Position numbers and translations under genes: made by a program. This document shows, one piece after another, positions 26,724 through 35,666 of a DNA stretch of 64,000 nucleotides. Source of the stretch: Porphyrobacter sp. ULC335 (GTDB lineage: Bacteria; Pseudomonadota; Alphaproteobacteria; Sphingomonadales; Sphingomonadaceae). The stretch is from positions 1,426,001 through 1,490,000 of the forward strand of contig NZ_CP078091.1 in assembly GCF_025917005.1 (NCBI RefSeq), written 5' to 3'. Each line of letters begins with the position of its first letter. The stretch's first letter is position 1. The notes below the pieces were generated by a model. It did no database searches, was not told the origin of the DNA, and was given only the letters and a program-made list of their open reading frames with translations.

Positions 26724-27536
26724 ATGGGTGAAATTGCGCTCCATAATGAAGAGAAGCTCGGCCTTGCCGCGGCCGTGGTGCTGCATGGCGCGCTGGTGGC
26801 TGTGTTGCTGATGCAGACGGTGCGCAGCGAAGTTTCTGTATTCCCGGAGCGCATGACGGTCAGTCTTGCGACCGAAGTGGGCCTTGAAGCGGCATCTCCC
26901 GATCCGGTTTCCGAAAGCCGTGCCTCGATAGCGCCGACGCTTGACGACAATCCCGCTCCTGCACCCGATCAGGCCAAGCCGGAGCCGGCCACGCGCGTCG
27001 CCCCCGTTCCGCCCAAACCGGCCACGCGCACCGCCACCAGCCAGCCCGCGCCGACGCGGGACCGCTCGCGTCCCGATCGCACCCCGCCCCGGCAAGCTGC
27101 CACCACTCCGCCAAAGACTACGCCGAAGAGCGGCGGCGGCAGCCGGATCGGTGACGATTTCCTCGAGGGCAAGGGAAGCTCGACCACCACCTCCGAAACC
27201 CGCGCACCCGCCGCGACCTTCGGCGCCAAGGAAGCCGCCGATCTGCGCTCGGCAATATCGCGCCAGATCAAGAAGAACTGGACCGCGCCGAATGGGGTGG
27301 AGGCCGAACTGCTAGTGTCGGAGGTTAGCTGGAAGTTAAACTCGGACGGCACACTGAAAGGCCGTCCGACCTGTCGTACCAAGCCGGAAAGCATTACGAC
27401 CAGCAACCGACCGCAAGCCGCCTTGCACTGTGAACGCGCCATCCGGGCAGTGCAGCTTGGCGACTTTTCCAATTTGCCCAAGCAATTCTATAGCCGCTGG
27501 GATGATCTCGTGTGGCAATTCGACCGAAGGCTCTGA
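26724..27536 (+). CDS. tolA: TolA-like protein
   Basis: 270 residues from the ATG at 26724. It has a membrane anchor (GLAAAVVLHGALVAVLLMQT), a Pro/Ala/Thr-rich middle (~70 residues) much shorter than the helical TolA domain of E. coli, and a C-terminal domain beginning EAADLRSAISRQIKKNW that ends QFDRRL. Two Cys in the C-terminal domain (near CRTKPE and HCERAI) could form a disulfide. Position between tolR and tolB supports TolA. It would span the periplasm from TolQR to Pal. Confidence 0.88.
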   Translation: MGEIALHNEEKLGLAAAVVLHGALVAVLLMQTVRSEVSVFPERMTVSLATEVGLEAASPDPVSESRASIAPTLDDNPAPAPDQAKPEPATRVAPVPPKPATRTATSQPAPTRDRSRPDRTPPRQAATTPPKTTPKSGGGSRIGDDFLEGKGSSTTTSETRAPAATFGAKEAADLRSAISRQIKKNWTAPNGVEAELLVSEVSWKLNSDGTLKGRPTCRTKPESITTSNRPQAALHCERAIRAVQLGDFSNLPKQFYSRWDDLVWQFDRRL

Positions 27537-27537
27537 C

Positions 27538-28935
27538 ATGACCAATAAGCTTATCCTCCTTCTGTCCGCCGCCCTTGTCGCCGCGCCCGCCGCTGCGCAG
27601 GATCTCGGCGCGCCGATTGGAGAAGATCAGCAAGTGGAGAGCGTCGCTATCGATGGCGAGGATGATGGCCCGCTGCGCGGCACCGTCACCGATGAAAGCG
27701 CGTGGTCCGACATCGGCATCGCTATCCCGGCCTTCGCCACCGACCGTGAGCGGGCCACGCCTGCCAACGAAGCCGGGACCGGCGCACTGGGTCGCGAAGT
27801 TGCGCGCGTCATTACCGCCAACCTGCGCAACAACGGGCTGTTCAAGCCGGTCGGGCCCGACAGCCTGCCCCAGCCCGCCTTCGCCCAGATCCGCACGCCT
27901 TCCTATGGCACGTGGAGCGGGCAGGGCGCAGAAATGCTGGTGCAAGGCTATGTCACCGCGCGTGACGATGGGCGGCTGGTGGTCGGCTGCTATCTCTATG
28001 ACGTCCAGCTCCAGCAGCAGCTGGTGCGCGAGGGCTGGGTGGTCGCGCCCGGCGACTGGCGGCGCGCTGCGCACAAGTGCTCCGACCTCATCTTTTCGCG
28101 CCTGACCGGCGAGAGCCCGTTCTTCGACAGCCGCATCGCCTATATCGCCGAGACCGGGCCGAAGGATCGCCGCGTGAAGCGGCTCGCGGTGATGGACAGC
28201 GACGGCGCGAACCATCGCTTCCTCACGTTGGGCAGCGCCACCGCGCTAACCCCGCGCTATTCGCCCGACTATTCGAAGATCCTCTATCTCAGCTATGTCG
28301 ACGGCAACCCGCGCATCTATGTCTATGACATCGGCACGGGCAAGCAGACGCTGGTGACCGAAAACCGTAACCCGACGATCGCCCCGCGCTGGTCGCCCGA
28401 TGGCAAGTCGATCCTCTATTCCATGGGTGTTGCCGGGAATACCGACATCTACCGTGTCCCCGCCACGGGCGGGGCGAGCGTCAAGCTGACCGATAATCCG
28501 GGGATCGACGTAGGTGGTTCCTATTCGCCCGACGGCACCAAGATCGTCTTCGAAAGCGACCGTTCGGGCAGCCAGCAATGCTATGTGATGGACGCGGACG
28601 GCAAGAACCAGAAGCGCATCAGCTTCTTCGGCGGGCGCTGCGCCACGCCGGAATGGAGCCCGCGCGGGGACCAGATCGCCTTCACGCGGATCGCAGGCGA
28701 CTTCAATGTTGCGGTGATGAACACCGGCGGCGGCGGGATGCGCGTTCTGACCAAGGGGTGGCAGGACGAGGCCCCCACCTGGGCACCCAATGGCCGCATC
28801 ATCCAGTTCTTCCGCACGGAAAAGAACACCGGGCGTTCAGGAATATGGCAGGTCGATCTGACCGGTCAGAACGAACGCCGTCTGCCGACCCCTGTTGATG
28901 CCTCGGACCCCGCATGGGGCCCGATCCGCCCCTGA
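27538..28935 (+). CDS. tolB: Tol-Pal system beta-propeller protein TolB
   Basis: 465 residues from the ATG at 27538, 1 nt after tolA. A signal peptide (LILLLSAALVAAPAAAQDL) is followed by a DPP-like N-terminal domain and repeated propeller blades with YSPDYSKILYLSYVDGNPRI, WSPDGKSILYSMG, YSPDGTKIVFESDRSGSQQ and WSPRGDQIAFTR. It is periplasmic and contacts Pal and TolA. Typical length for the family. Confidence 0.97.
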   Translation: MTNKLILLLSAALVAAPAAAQDLGAPIGEDQQVESVAIDGEDDGPLRGTVTDESAWSDIGIAIPAFATDRERATPANEAGTGALGREVARVITANLRNNGLFKPVGPDSLPQPAFAQIRTPSYGTWSGQGAEMLVQGYVTARDDGRLVVGCYLYDVQLQQQLVREGWVVAPGDWRRAAHKCSDLIFSRLTGESPFFDSRIAYIAETGPKDRRVKRLAVMDSDGANHRFLTLGSATALTPRYSPDYSKILYLSYVDGNPRIYVYDIGTGKQTLVTENRNPTIAPRWSPDGKSILYSMGVAGNTDIYRVPATGGASVKLTDNPGIDVGGSYSPDGTKIVFESDRSGSQQCYVMDADGKNQKRISFFGGRCATPEWSPRGDQIAFTRIAGDFNVAVMNTGGGGMRVLTKGWQDEAPTWAPNGRIIQFFRTEKNTGRSGIWQVDLTGQNERRLPTPVDASDPAWGPIRP

Positions 28936-28961
28936 CTATCCACGTGAAAGGAACGAAAGCG

Positions 28962-29483
28962 ATGAACACCAAGCTTGCGACCATTCTGCTGCTGGCCTCG
29001 GCCACCGGCCTTGCCGCCTGTTCGAAGAAGGCTCCGACAACACTGCCGCCCGAGCCGGTGCAGACCCCGCGTCCCGACACCCAGCCGACGCCGACGGTGC
29101 AACCCACCGGCCCGACCGTCGGCACGCAGCAGCACTTCGCCGCAGCCGTGGGTTCCTCGACCACGATCTATTTCGATACCGATCGTTACAATGTCGACAC
29201 GCAGGATGCCGCCGCACTTCAGGCACAGGCGCAGTATTTCGCGCGCTATCCTCAGATCACCTTCACCATCGAAGGCCACGCCGACGAGCGCGGCACGCGT
29301 GAATACAACATCGCGCTCGGCGAAAAGCGCGCGACCGCTGCCAAAGCCTATCTCGTCAGCCTCGGCGTCGATGCGAACCGCATTGCGGTGGTGAGCTACG
29401 GCAAGGAGCAGCCGATTGCTCTGGCGTCCAACGAAGCGGCGTGGGCGCAGAACCGCCGCGCCGCCTCGGTTATCATCAACTGA
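28962..29483 (+). CDS. pal: Peptidoglycan-associated lipoprotein Pal
   Basis: 173 residues from the ATG at 28962 with GAAAGGAA upstream. Lipoprotein signal with lipobox LAAC at residues 17-20, a Pro/Thr-rich linker, then an OmpA-like domain (IYFDTDRYNVDTQDAAAL, FTIEGHADERGTREYNIALG, NRRAASVIIN) that binds diaminopimelate of peptidoglycan. Anchored in the outer membrane. Last gene of the tol operon. Confidence 0.97.
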   Translation: MNTKLATILLLASATGLAACSKKAPTTLPPEPVQTPRPDTQPTPTVQPTGPTVGTQQHFAAAVGSSTTIYFDTDRYNVDTQDAAALQAQAQYFARYPQITFTIEGHADERGTREYNIALGEKRATAAKAYLVSLGVDANRIAVVSYGKEQPIALASNEAAWAQNRRAASVIIN

Positions 29484-29630
29484 TCAGCTATGGAGCAGGC
29501 CGGGCGAAAGTTCGGCCTGCACCGCAACAGGCGCATCGAAGCCGGCCAGATCGCGTGCGCCGGTGACCACGCACAGGCTGGCCAGCGCGAGCACGCAAAA
29601 CAGGCTGGAGAGGGTCAGTTGCTGGCTCAT
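29484..29630 (-). CDS. Possible small exported protein (48 aa), convergent with pal
   Basis: A short frame from an ATG at 29630 to a stop abutting the pal stop. It begins MSQQLTLSSLFCVLALASLC and ends with SPGLLHS. The N-terminus is a good signal peptide or membrane helix (SSLFCVLALASLCVVTGA) and the mature part is ~20 residues. The ribosome-binding site is weak (GAAAGA). Codon third positions are mostly G/C. Not recognised; could be noise. Confidence 0.45.
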   Translation of the reverse strand: MSQQLTLSSLFCVLALASLCVVTGARDLAGFDAPVAVQAELSPGLLHS

Positions 29631-29810
29631 CGGTCCGGTCTTTCAGGCGCGGCGGTCAATCCGCTCGCGTGGGTCTACTGCGATGCAACATTTCACATTG
29701 CAACTGGTTCCCGCATTCTCACGCCTTCCCATTACGGGCTAGTGCGCCTAGATTGAGCGCGTGAGACAATCGACCAACGACATACTGATCCGCACCTTCG
29801 GGAACCGCTG

Positions 29811-30344
29811 GTGAGCGGCGCGCGCCGCTCAATGGATTGGGGCTTCCCGCGCTGGCGGCCCTATGGCTCCTCGCAGGAGGCGACCAATGTCCGCATTTGC
29901 GACCGGCATGGCTGCGACGAGCCGGGCAATTGCCCTGCGCCCAAGGCGCCCAACAGCCCCGACCGCTGGTATTTCTGCCAGAAGCACGCAGCCGAATACA
30001 ATTCCAAGTGGGATTACTTCGAAGGGCTGGAAGCCGCCGAAAAGGAAGAGCGCGCCAAGGCCGAACGGCAGGAAAGCGCAGGCTATGCCGAAAGCGCGCA
30101 TTACGGCTGGGCCGGATCGGGCGATGGCTCGCGTTCGGCGGACGAGATGCGTGCGCTGGAAGTGCTTGGGCTGGAAGCCGACGCCGATTTCAACGCGGTG
30201 AAGAAGGCCTACCGCGCCCGGGCCAAAGAAGTGCACCCCGATGTGAAGCCCGGCGATGCCCAAGCGGCCAAGCAGTTCCAGCTGATCCAGACCAGCTACG
30301 AAGTCCTGCGCGCTGCCGAGGAACGCCGCGAGTGGCGCGGCTGA
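29811..30344 (+). CDS. J-domain protein with N-terminal Cys-rich zinc-binding-like region
   Basis: 177 residues from a GTG at 29811; an ATG at 29832 (MDWGFPRWR) is an alternative start. Residues ~29-62 hold CDRHGCDEPGNC and WYFCQKHAAEYN, a Cys/His set that could bind zinc. A charged linker follows, then a C-terminal J domain (LEVLGLEADADFNAVKKAYR, HPDVKPGD with intact His-Pro-Asp). It would stimulate DnaK. It resembles a conserved alphaproteobacterial DnaJ-like protein; client unknown. Confidence 0.85.
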   Translation: MSGARRSMDWGFPRWRPYGSSQEATNVRICDRHGCDEPGNCPAPKAPNSPDRWYFCQKHAAEYNSKWDYFEGLEAAEKEERAKAERQESAGYAESAHYGWAGSGDGSRSADEMRALEVLGLEADADFNAVKKAYRARAKEVHPDVKPGDAQAAKQFQLIQTSYEVLRAAEERREWRG

Positions 30345-30359
30345 TCGGCTGACTGGCGG

Positions 30360-31196
30360 CTAGTCCGTCTGCGGCCCCGCGAATCCCTTGCCCCGGCTGT
30401 CAATCTGCGGATCGGGGTTGTCGTTCCACCACGGCACATCGGTCCACGGGCGCACGTCGACCTCGTGGCTCCAGCAATTGCGCGGCTGGTGGGCGAGGTG
30501 CCAGTAGGTTTCGGCCAGCGCCGCCGGGTCGATGATGCCGTCCGCCCCCTTGCCCGCCTTGAAGGCCTCATACTTGTCGCCCAGCAGCTTCCCGAGCGTG
30601 TCCGGCGCATCAACCGGCCCGTCGACGATCACATGGGCGACATGGACGCCTTGGCGCGCGAACTCGGCGTTCAGGGTCTGGCATAGCATCCGCCGTCCGC
30701 CCATCGCCGCGGCGTGGCTGTGCTGCCCCGCATTGCCGCGCACCGCTGCGGTCGCGGAGGTGACGAGCAGCGTGCCGTGCGCGCCGGTCTTCGCCCGCTC
30801 CACCATCGCGGGGAAAAGGGCATGGGCGAGGCGGAACACACCATAGGTGCCGAGCCGCCAGCCCAGCTCGAAGATGCGGTGCGGGGTCTGGTCCAGCGCG
30901 CGGTTCCCGATCTGCGCGCCAAGATTGTAGAGCGCAGCGTGGATAGGGCCGATCTCGGCCTCGGTCCGAGCGACCAGCTCCTCGATCGCGCCATCCTCGG
31001 CCGCGTTGAGCAGTGTGCCCGAGGCGCTGCCGCCTGCAGCCTCTATCTCGGCCACCATGCGTGCCAGCCCGGCCTCGTCTGAGCGCCGCGCCAGCACCGC
31101 ATGATAGCCGCCAGCGGCAAAGCGCAAGGCGGCGTTGCCACCGATGCCGGCCCCTGCGCCGATCACGAGGAACACGGGTTTACGGCTATCGGTCAT
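30360..31196 (-). CDS. SDR-fold protein with degenerate active site
   Basis: 278 residues. The Rossmann cofactor loop is present as VIGAGAGIGGNAALRFA, and the fold is clearly SDR (YNLGAQIGNRA in place of NNAG, TLLVTSATAAVRGNAG with the Ser region). Where the catalytic YxxxK should be, the sequence reads HAAAM (in QHSHAAAMGGRRML), so both Tyr and Lys are replaced. It is probably not a standard dehydrogenase; it may be a binding or regulatory protein, or use other chemistry. Convergent with the J-domain gene. Confidence 0.82.
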   Translation of the reverse strand: MTDSRKPVFLVIGAGAGIGGNAALRFAAGGYHAVLARRSDEAGLARMVAEIEAAGGSASGTLLNAAEDGAIEELVARTEAEIGPIHAALYNLGAQIGNRALDQTPHRIFELGWRLGTYGVFRLAHALFPAMVERAKTGAHGTLLVTSATAAVRGNAGQHSHAAAMGGRRMLCQTLNAEFARQGVHVAHVIVDGPVDAPDTLGKLLGDKYEAFKAGKGADGIIDPAALAETYWHLAHQPRNCWSHEVDVRPWTDVPWWNDNPDPQIDSRGKGFAGPQTD

Positions 31197-31214
31197 GCTG
31201 GCTTCTCCTCGGTT

Positions 31215-31291
31215 CCCACCCCGCTGCGACTAGGCGGCAGAGCCGGCAAGTCTCGCTCCCCTCCCGCTTGCGGGAGGGGTCGGGGGTGGGC
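31215..31291. repeat. Mosaic palindromic element, copy D (rearranged)
   Basis: It contains CCCACCCCGCTGCGACTAGG, GGCAAGTCTCGC, one hairpin (CCCCTCCCGCTTGCGGGAGG around 31258-31278) and then TCGGGGGTGGGCAACTG. Compared with copies B and C the order is permuted: the segment that normally opens the element follows the closing hairpin. The outer CCCACCCC and GGGGTGGG can pair, giving a large stem with the hairpin at its tip. It lies between two minus-strand genes. Confidence 0.8.
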
Positions 31292-31300
31292 AACTGTCAC

Positions 31301-32614
31301 TTAGACGTGTTCCAGCGCCTGCGCGAAGTCGGCGATCAGGTCATCCGCATCCTCGATGCCGACGCTGATGCGCACGAGGTTGTCGGTGATGCCGAGCATG
31401 TCCTTGCGCGCCTGCGGAACCGAAAGGTGGGTCATCGACGCGGGGTGGCTCGCCAGCGTCTCCGTCCCGCCGAGGCTGACGGCGAGCTTGGCGATGGTGA
31501 GATTGTCGAGGAAGCGGAAGCACTCGGCCTCTCCGCCCTTGATGAACACAGAGAACGTGCTCCCCGCACCCAGACAGTGGCGGTCATAGATATCCTGCTG
31601 GCGCGCATCGCTGATGAAGCCGAGATAGCCGAGCCCCTCGACCTTGGGGTGGCTGCGCAGAAACTCGCAGACCTTCGCCGCATTCTCGCCCGCGCGCTGC
31701 ATGCGCAGCTCCACAGTCTCAAGCGAGCGGAGCAGCATCCACGCGGTATGGGGATCGACGATCCCGCCCATGGTGTTGCGCAGCGCGCGCACCGGATTGA
31801 TCCACCGCTTGTCACCCGCGATCGAACCGGCGACGAGATCGGAATGGCCACCGACATACTTGGTCAGGGAATAGGCGACGATGTCCGCACCATGATCGAG
31901 CGGGCGTGACCAGAGCGGGCCGAGGAACGTGTTGTCGATGGCGATGGGTGTGCCCTCCAGAGCCGCGTCACGCGCATCCCGCACCGCCTCTACATCGACC
32001 AGCGCGTTGGTCGGGTTTGCGGGGCTTTCGAGGTAGATCATCGCCACCTTGCCCCCGCGTTCCGTCGCCTGTGCCTTGGCCTTCGCCAGCACATCGTCCA
32101 GCTCCGCGCGGGTCGCTCCCGCCGGGAAGTCGACATAGGTCACGCCAAAGCGGCTCAGCACCTTGGCGACGAAGCCTTCGCTGGCGGCATAGAGCGGGCC
32201 GGAATGGACGATCACGTCATTCGCGCTGGCATAGGCCATCATCAGGATGCAGATCGCGGTCATGCCGCTGCTGAACGAAAGCGCGTCCTCGGCCCCGTCC
32301 CACACGGCGAGGCGGTCTTCGAGGATTTCCTGATTGGGGCCGTTGAAGCGCGAATAGACGAGGCCTTCAGCCCCGCCTTCGCGCAGGCCGGTGATGCCTT
32401 CGAAGTGGCGCTTGCCTGCCGCCGCGCTTTCAAAAGCGAAGGTGCTGGTGAGGAAGATGGGGGCTTTTAGCGACCCTTCCGACAGCACCGGATCGTAACC
32501 GTGGCCCATCATCAGAGTGGATGGCTTCAGCGGCCGGCCGCCGATCTCGCGCTTGGCAGGCTTGGGTTTGCGGCGGGGGGTGGGGGTTTCGACGGCGTCG
32601 ACGGCGTCCGGCAT
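31301..32614 (-). CDS. Cystathionine gamma-synthase family PLP enzyme
   Basis: 437 residues from the ATG at 32614, chosen because AGGAAGG lies 9 nt upstream; an ATG three codons earlier abuts that site. The PLP-enzyme core has VYSRFNGPNQEILEDRLAVW, SFSSGMTAI, YLESPANPTNALVD, AIDNTFLGP and the Schiff-base Lys in VAYSLTKYVGGHSD. Members of this branch act on sulfur amino acids (cystathionine synthesis or lysis, or methionine gamma-lyase activity). The exact reaction is not decided by the sequence. Cytoplasmic. Confidence 0.9.
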   Translation of the reverse strand: MPDAVDAVETPTPRRKPKPAKREIGGRPLKPSTLMMGHGYDPVLSEGSLKAPIFLTSTFAFESAAAGKRHFEGITGLREGGAEGLVYSRFNGPNQEILEDRLAVWDGAEDALSFSSGMTAICILMMAYASANDVIVHSGPLYAASEGFVAKVLSRFGVTYVDFPAGATRAELDDVLAKAKAQATERGGKVAMIYLESPANPTNALVDVEAVRDARDAALEGTPIAIDNTFLGPLWSRPLDHGADIVAYSLTKYVGGHSDLVAGSIAGDKRWINPVRALRNTMGGIVDPHTAWMLLRSLETVELRMQRAGENAAKVCEFLRSHPKVEGLGYLGFISDARQQDIYDRHCLGAGSTFSVFIKGGEAECFRFLDNLTIAKLAVSLGGTETLASHPASMTHLSVPQARKDMLGITDNLVRISVGIEDADDLIADFAQALEHV

Positions 32615-32780
32615 GGGGCGCATCCTTCCTGTGCTCACGCTCCCAGGAAGGCGGGAGCGGGTCGGCGAAGGGCAGGGCGCCCGTTCCTAACCTCCGCAGG
32701 AACGCATCTCCGCTACCGTCGCTGTGCTGGACAAGGCGTATCGATGGCGCACAATAGTTTCAAGTCCGCCACCAATGATT

Positions 32781-34241
32781 TCACGCAAGCGCTGCAATCG
32801 TCCACACTATGCCGACGATCAGTGCGATACCTGCGACGTCCAGCAGCGCTCCGGCGAGCACCATGCGTTCGATCCGGATGCGGCCTGTGGCCCAGGCGAT
32901 CGCGTTGGGGCCAGTGCCAGCGGGGAGCATGAAGCCCCAGCTTGCCGCCAGCGCGGCAGGCAGCGCGAGCAGCACGGGGTCTGCGCCCAGCGCGACCACC
33001 AGCGCTGCCACGACCGGCACAATCCCCGTGGCAGTTGCGACATTGCTGGCGAATTCTGTGACGAGGATTACCAGTGCCACCACCGCAAGCGCGACCAGCA
33101 GCAGCGGCCAGCTGGCAAGCGGTAGCAAAGCCTGCCCGATCCAGCCCGCCAGGCCCGATGCCTGCATACCTGCCGCCAGCGCCAGTCCGCCGCCGAACAT
33201 GAAGATCACGCTCCACGGTGCACGCTCGGCCTCTTGCCAGACCAGCAGCGGGCGTCCGGTGCCGTCTGGCAGCAGGAACAGGGCGAGCGCGGCGATCACC
33301 GCAATCGTGCCGTCAGTCCATGATCCCGGGGGCAGCAGCGGTGCGACCAGCGGCTGGGTGACCCAGGCAATAAAGGTGACGGCAAAGATCGGCACCAGAC
33401 GCTTCTCGGGCCTGTTCCATGCCGCATGGCTATGAATCGCGGCGCGGGCTGCGGCAACGTCGAAGGGGTGCTCGGCGACACGCTGGACCCGCGCGACGAT
33501 CCAGGCGGCCAGCGGCACGCTCACCAGCACCAGCGGCACACCATACATCGACCACTGCACGAAGGTGATCCGTACCCCGGCGATCTCGTCAAGCAGCCCG
33601 ACGGCGATGGCGTTGGTGGGCGATCCGACGATGGTGCCAAGCCCGCCGATGCTGGCGGCAAAGGCGATGCCCATCGGCAGGGCGCCCGCGATGCCTTCTT
33701 GTTGCCCTACCGCTTTGCTACTTGAGGGCGAGGCCTGTGGCGGAGGTGCATCCGGCTGCACCCCGCGTTCGCCCCCTTCAAGCACGGCGAGAGCCATCGG
33801 CATCATGATCAGCGCGGTCGAGGTGTTGGAGATGAACATCGATAGCAGCGCAGCGGAGATCATGAAGGCCAGCAGCAGCCGCACCGGCCCGCCACTTGCG
33901 CCCACCAATCGCAGGATCGCGAGGCTCAGGCGGCGGTGCAGCCCGGTCCGCTCTATCGCCAGCGCGATGAAGGCCCCGCCCAGCAGCAGGAACAGGATCG
34001 GCGAGTAATAGGTGCTCGCGGTTTTCTCGGCATTGGCGACGCCCGCCAGTGGTAGGACCACAAAGGGCAGAAGTGCCGTTACCGAAAGCGGCACCGCCTC
34101 GGTCATCCACCAGGCGGCCATCCACAAGGTCAGCCCCGCAACGAGCCACGCCGCAGGTGGCATTCCGGCAGGCGGGGCGACGAGAGCCGTCAGGGCGAAG
34201 GCCAGCGGGCCAAGCAGAAGGCCGATATGGCGTGCCGTCAT
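32781..34241 (-). CDS. SLC13/DASS-type anion transporter
   Basis: 486 residues with about 12 hydrophobic segments. DASS signatures are visible: WWMTEAVPLSVTALLPFVVL at the N-terminus, MFISNTSTALIMMPMALAVL (Ser-Asn-Thr motif), GGLGTIVGSPTNAIAVGLL and, in the second half, EFASNVATATGIVPVVAAL. These two SNT-type loops bind sodium and substrate carboxylates. It probably imports dicarboxylates or related anions with sodium. A 9-bp hairpin lies upstream. Confidence 0.92.
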   Translation of the reverse strand: MTARHIGLLLGPLAFALTALVAPPAGMPPAAWLVAGLTLWMAAWWMTEAVPLSVTALLPFVVLPLAGVANAEKTASTYYSPILFLLLGGAFIALAIERTGLHRRLSLAILRLVGASGGPVRLLLAFMISAALLSMFISNTSTALIMMPMALAVLEGGERGVQPDAPPPQASPSSSKAVGQQEGIAGALPMGIAFAASIGGLGTIVGSPTNAIAVGLLDEIAGVRITFVQWSMYGVPLVLVSVPLAAWIVARVQRVAEHPFDVAAARAAIHSHAAWNRPEKRLVPIFAVTFIAWVTQPLVAPLLPPGSWTDGTIAVIAALALFLLPDGTGRPLLVWQEAERAPWSVIFMFGGGLALAAGMQASGLAGWIGQALLPLASWPLLLVALAVVALVILVTEFASNVATATGIVPVVAALVVALGADPVLLALPAALAASWGFMLPAGTGPNAIAWATGRIRIERMVLAGALLDVAGIALIVGIVWTIAALA

Positions 34242-34254
34242 GTGCGCGTTGATC

Positions 34255-34282
34255 CCTCCGGCCCTGATGGCCCGGCCGGAGG
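34255..34282. other. Hairpin between DUF547 and DASS transporter genes
   Basis: CCTCCGGCC (34255-34263) pairs perfectly with GGCCGGAGG (34274-34282) around a 10-nt loop. It lies between the end of the DUF547 gene and the start of the transporter, both on the minus strand. There is no T-tract, so termination is possible but not certain. Confidence 0.45.
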
Positions 34283-34318
34283 ACTATCAGCCCGGAGCCT
34301 GCCTCGGCAAGCGGCGCG

Positions 34319-35533
34319 CTATTCGACCGCATTCTTGTTCGGCGGATCACCCGGCAGATCGATGTTCGAGAAGAACACGCGCGTGGTCGCCTGATCGCGG
34401 CGCTTCATGCGCTGCAGCTTAAGCGACCGGGCGTACATCACATCACACGCCGCCTGCCCCAACTGCTCGGTGCAGACTGGTCGATCCGAGGTGATGCCGG
34501 GCTCGGACACGACCGGCTGATAGCTGGACGGGCGCGCGCCGCCGTGGAGATCGGCGATGTCGGCTTCTCGGATCGTGGCGTCCGTACCACTGGTTTCCGT
34601 CAGCAGTTCCGTGACGGGCTCTTCGGCATAACCCGCCAGATGCGCGCGCACGTCGCTCTCGAAATTGGGGAAGTAGTATGGCGCGACTTCGGCATAAAGC
34701 TCCGACACGGCCAGCCTGCCGGCATTCTTCTGGGTGCCGCGCAGCGAGTTGATGAAATCGGCAGCGGCCACATCCAGCAGCGAACTGACGTTAGCCCCCG
34801 TGAAGGCATGGGACTGGAGATGCGGCATCCCGATCTCGCCGCGCCAGAAGCCGTAGATCACCTTGGGATCCTTCCAGTGGCGATAGACGATGTTCTCGCG
34901 GATGTCGCGCAGCGAGACCGGAATGCCGCGCAGAGTGATGAACTTCGCCTCGTCCAGCGGCTCGCCGCCGATCGTGATGTCGCGCGGCTCGCGCACCGGC
35001 CATTCCTTGGCGATCTGCTCCATCATCGCGATGTTGTGGAAGTTGAGCCAGAACGCCAGCTGTTCGTTGCGCGGCAGGGCCGATATGTCATGCATCTCGA
35101 CTACCCGCTCCAAATCCTGGCGGTATTCGGTGAAGCTTTCGACGACCTTCTTGTCGAAGAACCGGAACAGCACGAGCGAACCTTCGAGCCTGTAGCGCGA
35201 CTGCGGCCCGCTCTTCAGCCGCGAGCCGGTGAGGGACGCAGGGCTCGGCGCACCCTGCCGGTTTGAAGGTCCCATCGAGATCAGGATGTTCTTAAGCGCG
35301 TAATCCCAGATCTCGTAATCGATCTTGTGGCGAATGGGATCGCTGGTCGGAGTGAAGATCGCCAGCCGTTCGTCCGAAAACGAGGCTTCATCATCGGCCT
35401 GTGTAAGGCCGGGGACGAAATGGCGCTCTTGCCTTTCGGTCTGTCGGTAGGTCTCAGGTGTTTCGGCGGCAGCGATGGCAGGCAGGGTCAGATATGACCC
35501 GGCCAGCAGAGCAATCACGACTTTCGGCAGCAT
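34319..35533 (-). CDS. DUF547 domain protein, secreted (paralogue 1)
   Basis: 404 residues from the ATG at 35533, which has GGGAGAG upstream and gives a signal peptide (LPKVVIALLAGSYLTLPAIA). The DUF547 domain has NEQLAFWLNFHNIAMMEQIA, IVYRHWKDPKVIYGFWRGEI, ADFINSLRGTQ and PNFESDVRAHL. It has about 30 more residues at each end than its tandem neighbour, to which it is clearly related. The C-terminal part holds two Cys (VCTEQLGQAACDV), possibly a disulfide. Periplasmic; function unknown. Confidence 0.85.
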   Translation of the reverse strand: MLPKVVIALLAGSYLTLPAIAAAETPETYRQTERQERHFVPGLTQADDEASFSDERLAIFTPTSDPIRHKIDYEIWDYALKNILISMGPSNRQGAPSPASLTGSRLKSGPQSRYRLEGSLVLFRFFDKKVVESFTEYRQDLERVVEMHDISALPRNEQLAFWLNFHNIAMMEQIAKEWPVREPRDITIGGEPLDEAKFITLRGIPVSLRDIRENIVYRHWKDPKVIYGFWRGEIGMPHLQSHAFTGANVSSLLDVAAADFINSLRGTQKNAGRLAVSELYAEVAPYYFPNFESDVRAHLAGYAEEPVTELLTETSGTDATIREADIADLHGGARPSSYQPVVSEPGITSDRPVCTEQLGQAACDVMYARSLKLQRMKRRDQATTRVFFSNIDLPGDPPNKNAVE

Positions 35534-35666
35534 CTCATCTCTCCCACCAGATGAATCGAGCCCGTCCGAAAGGCACGATATATCAGGTGGATAAACCCAC
35601 GATGAATGCAGCTTCACGCAGGTTGAAGGTGCGGAAGGTCACAGTCGGGGTGCGCAAGAGCGCTGA

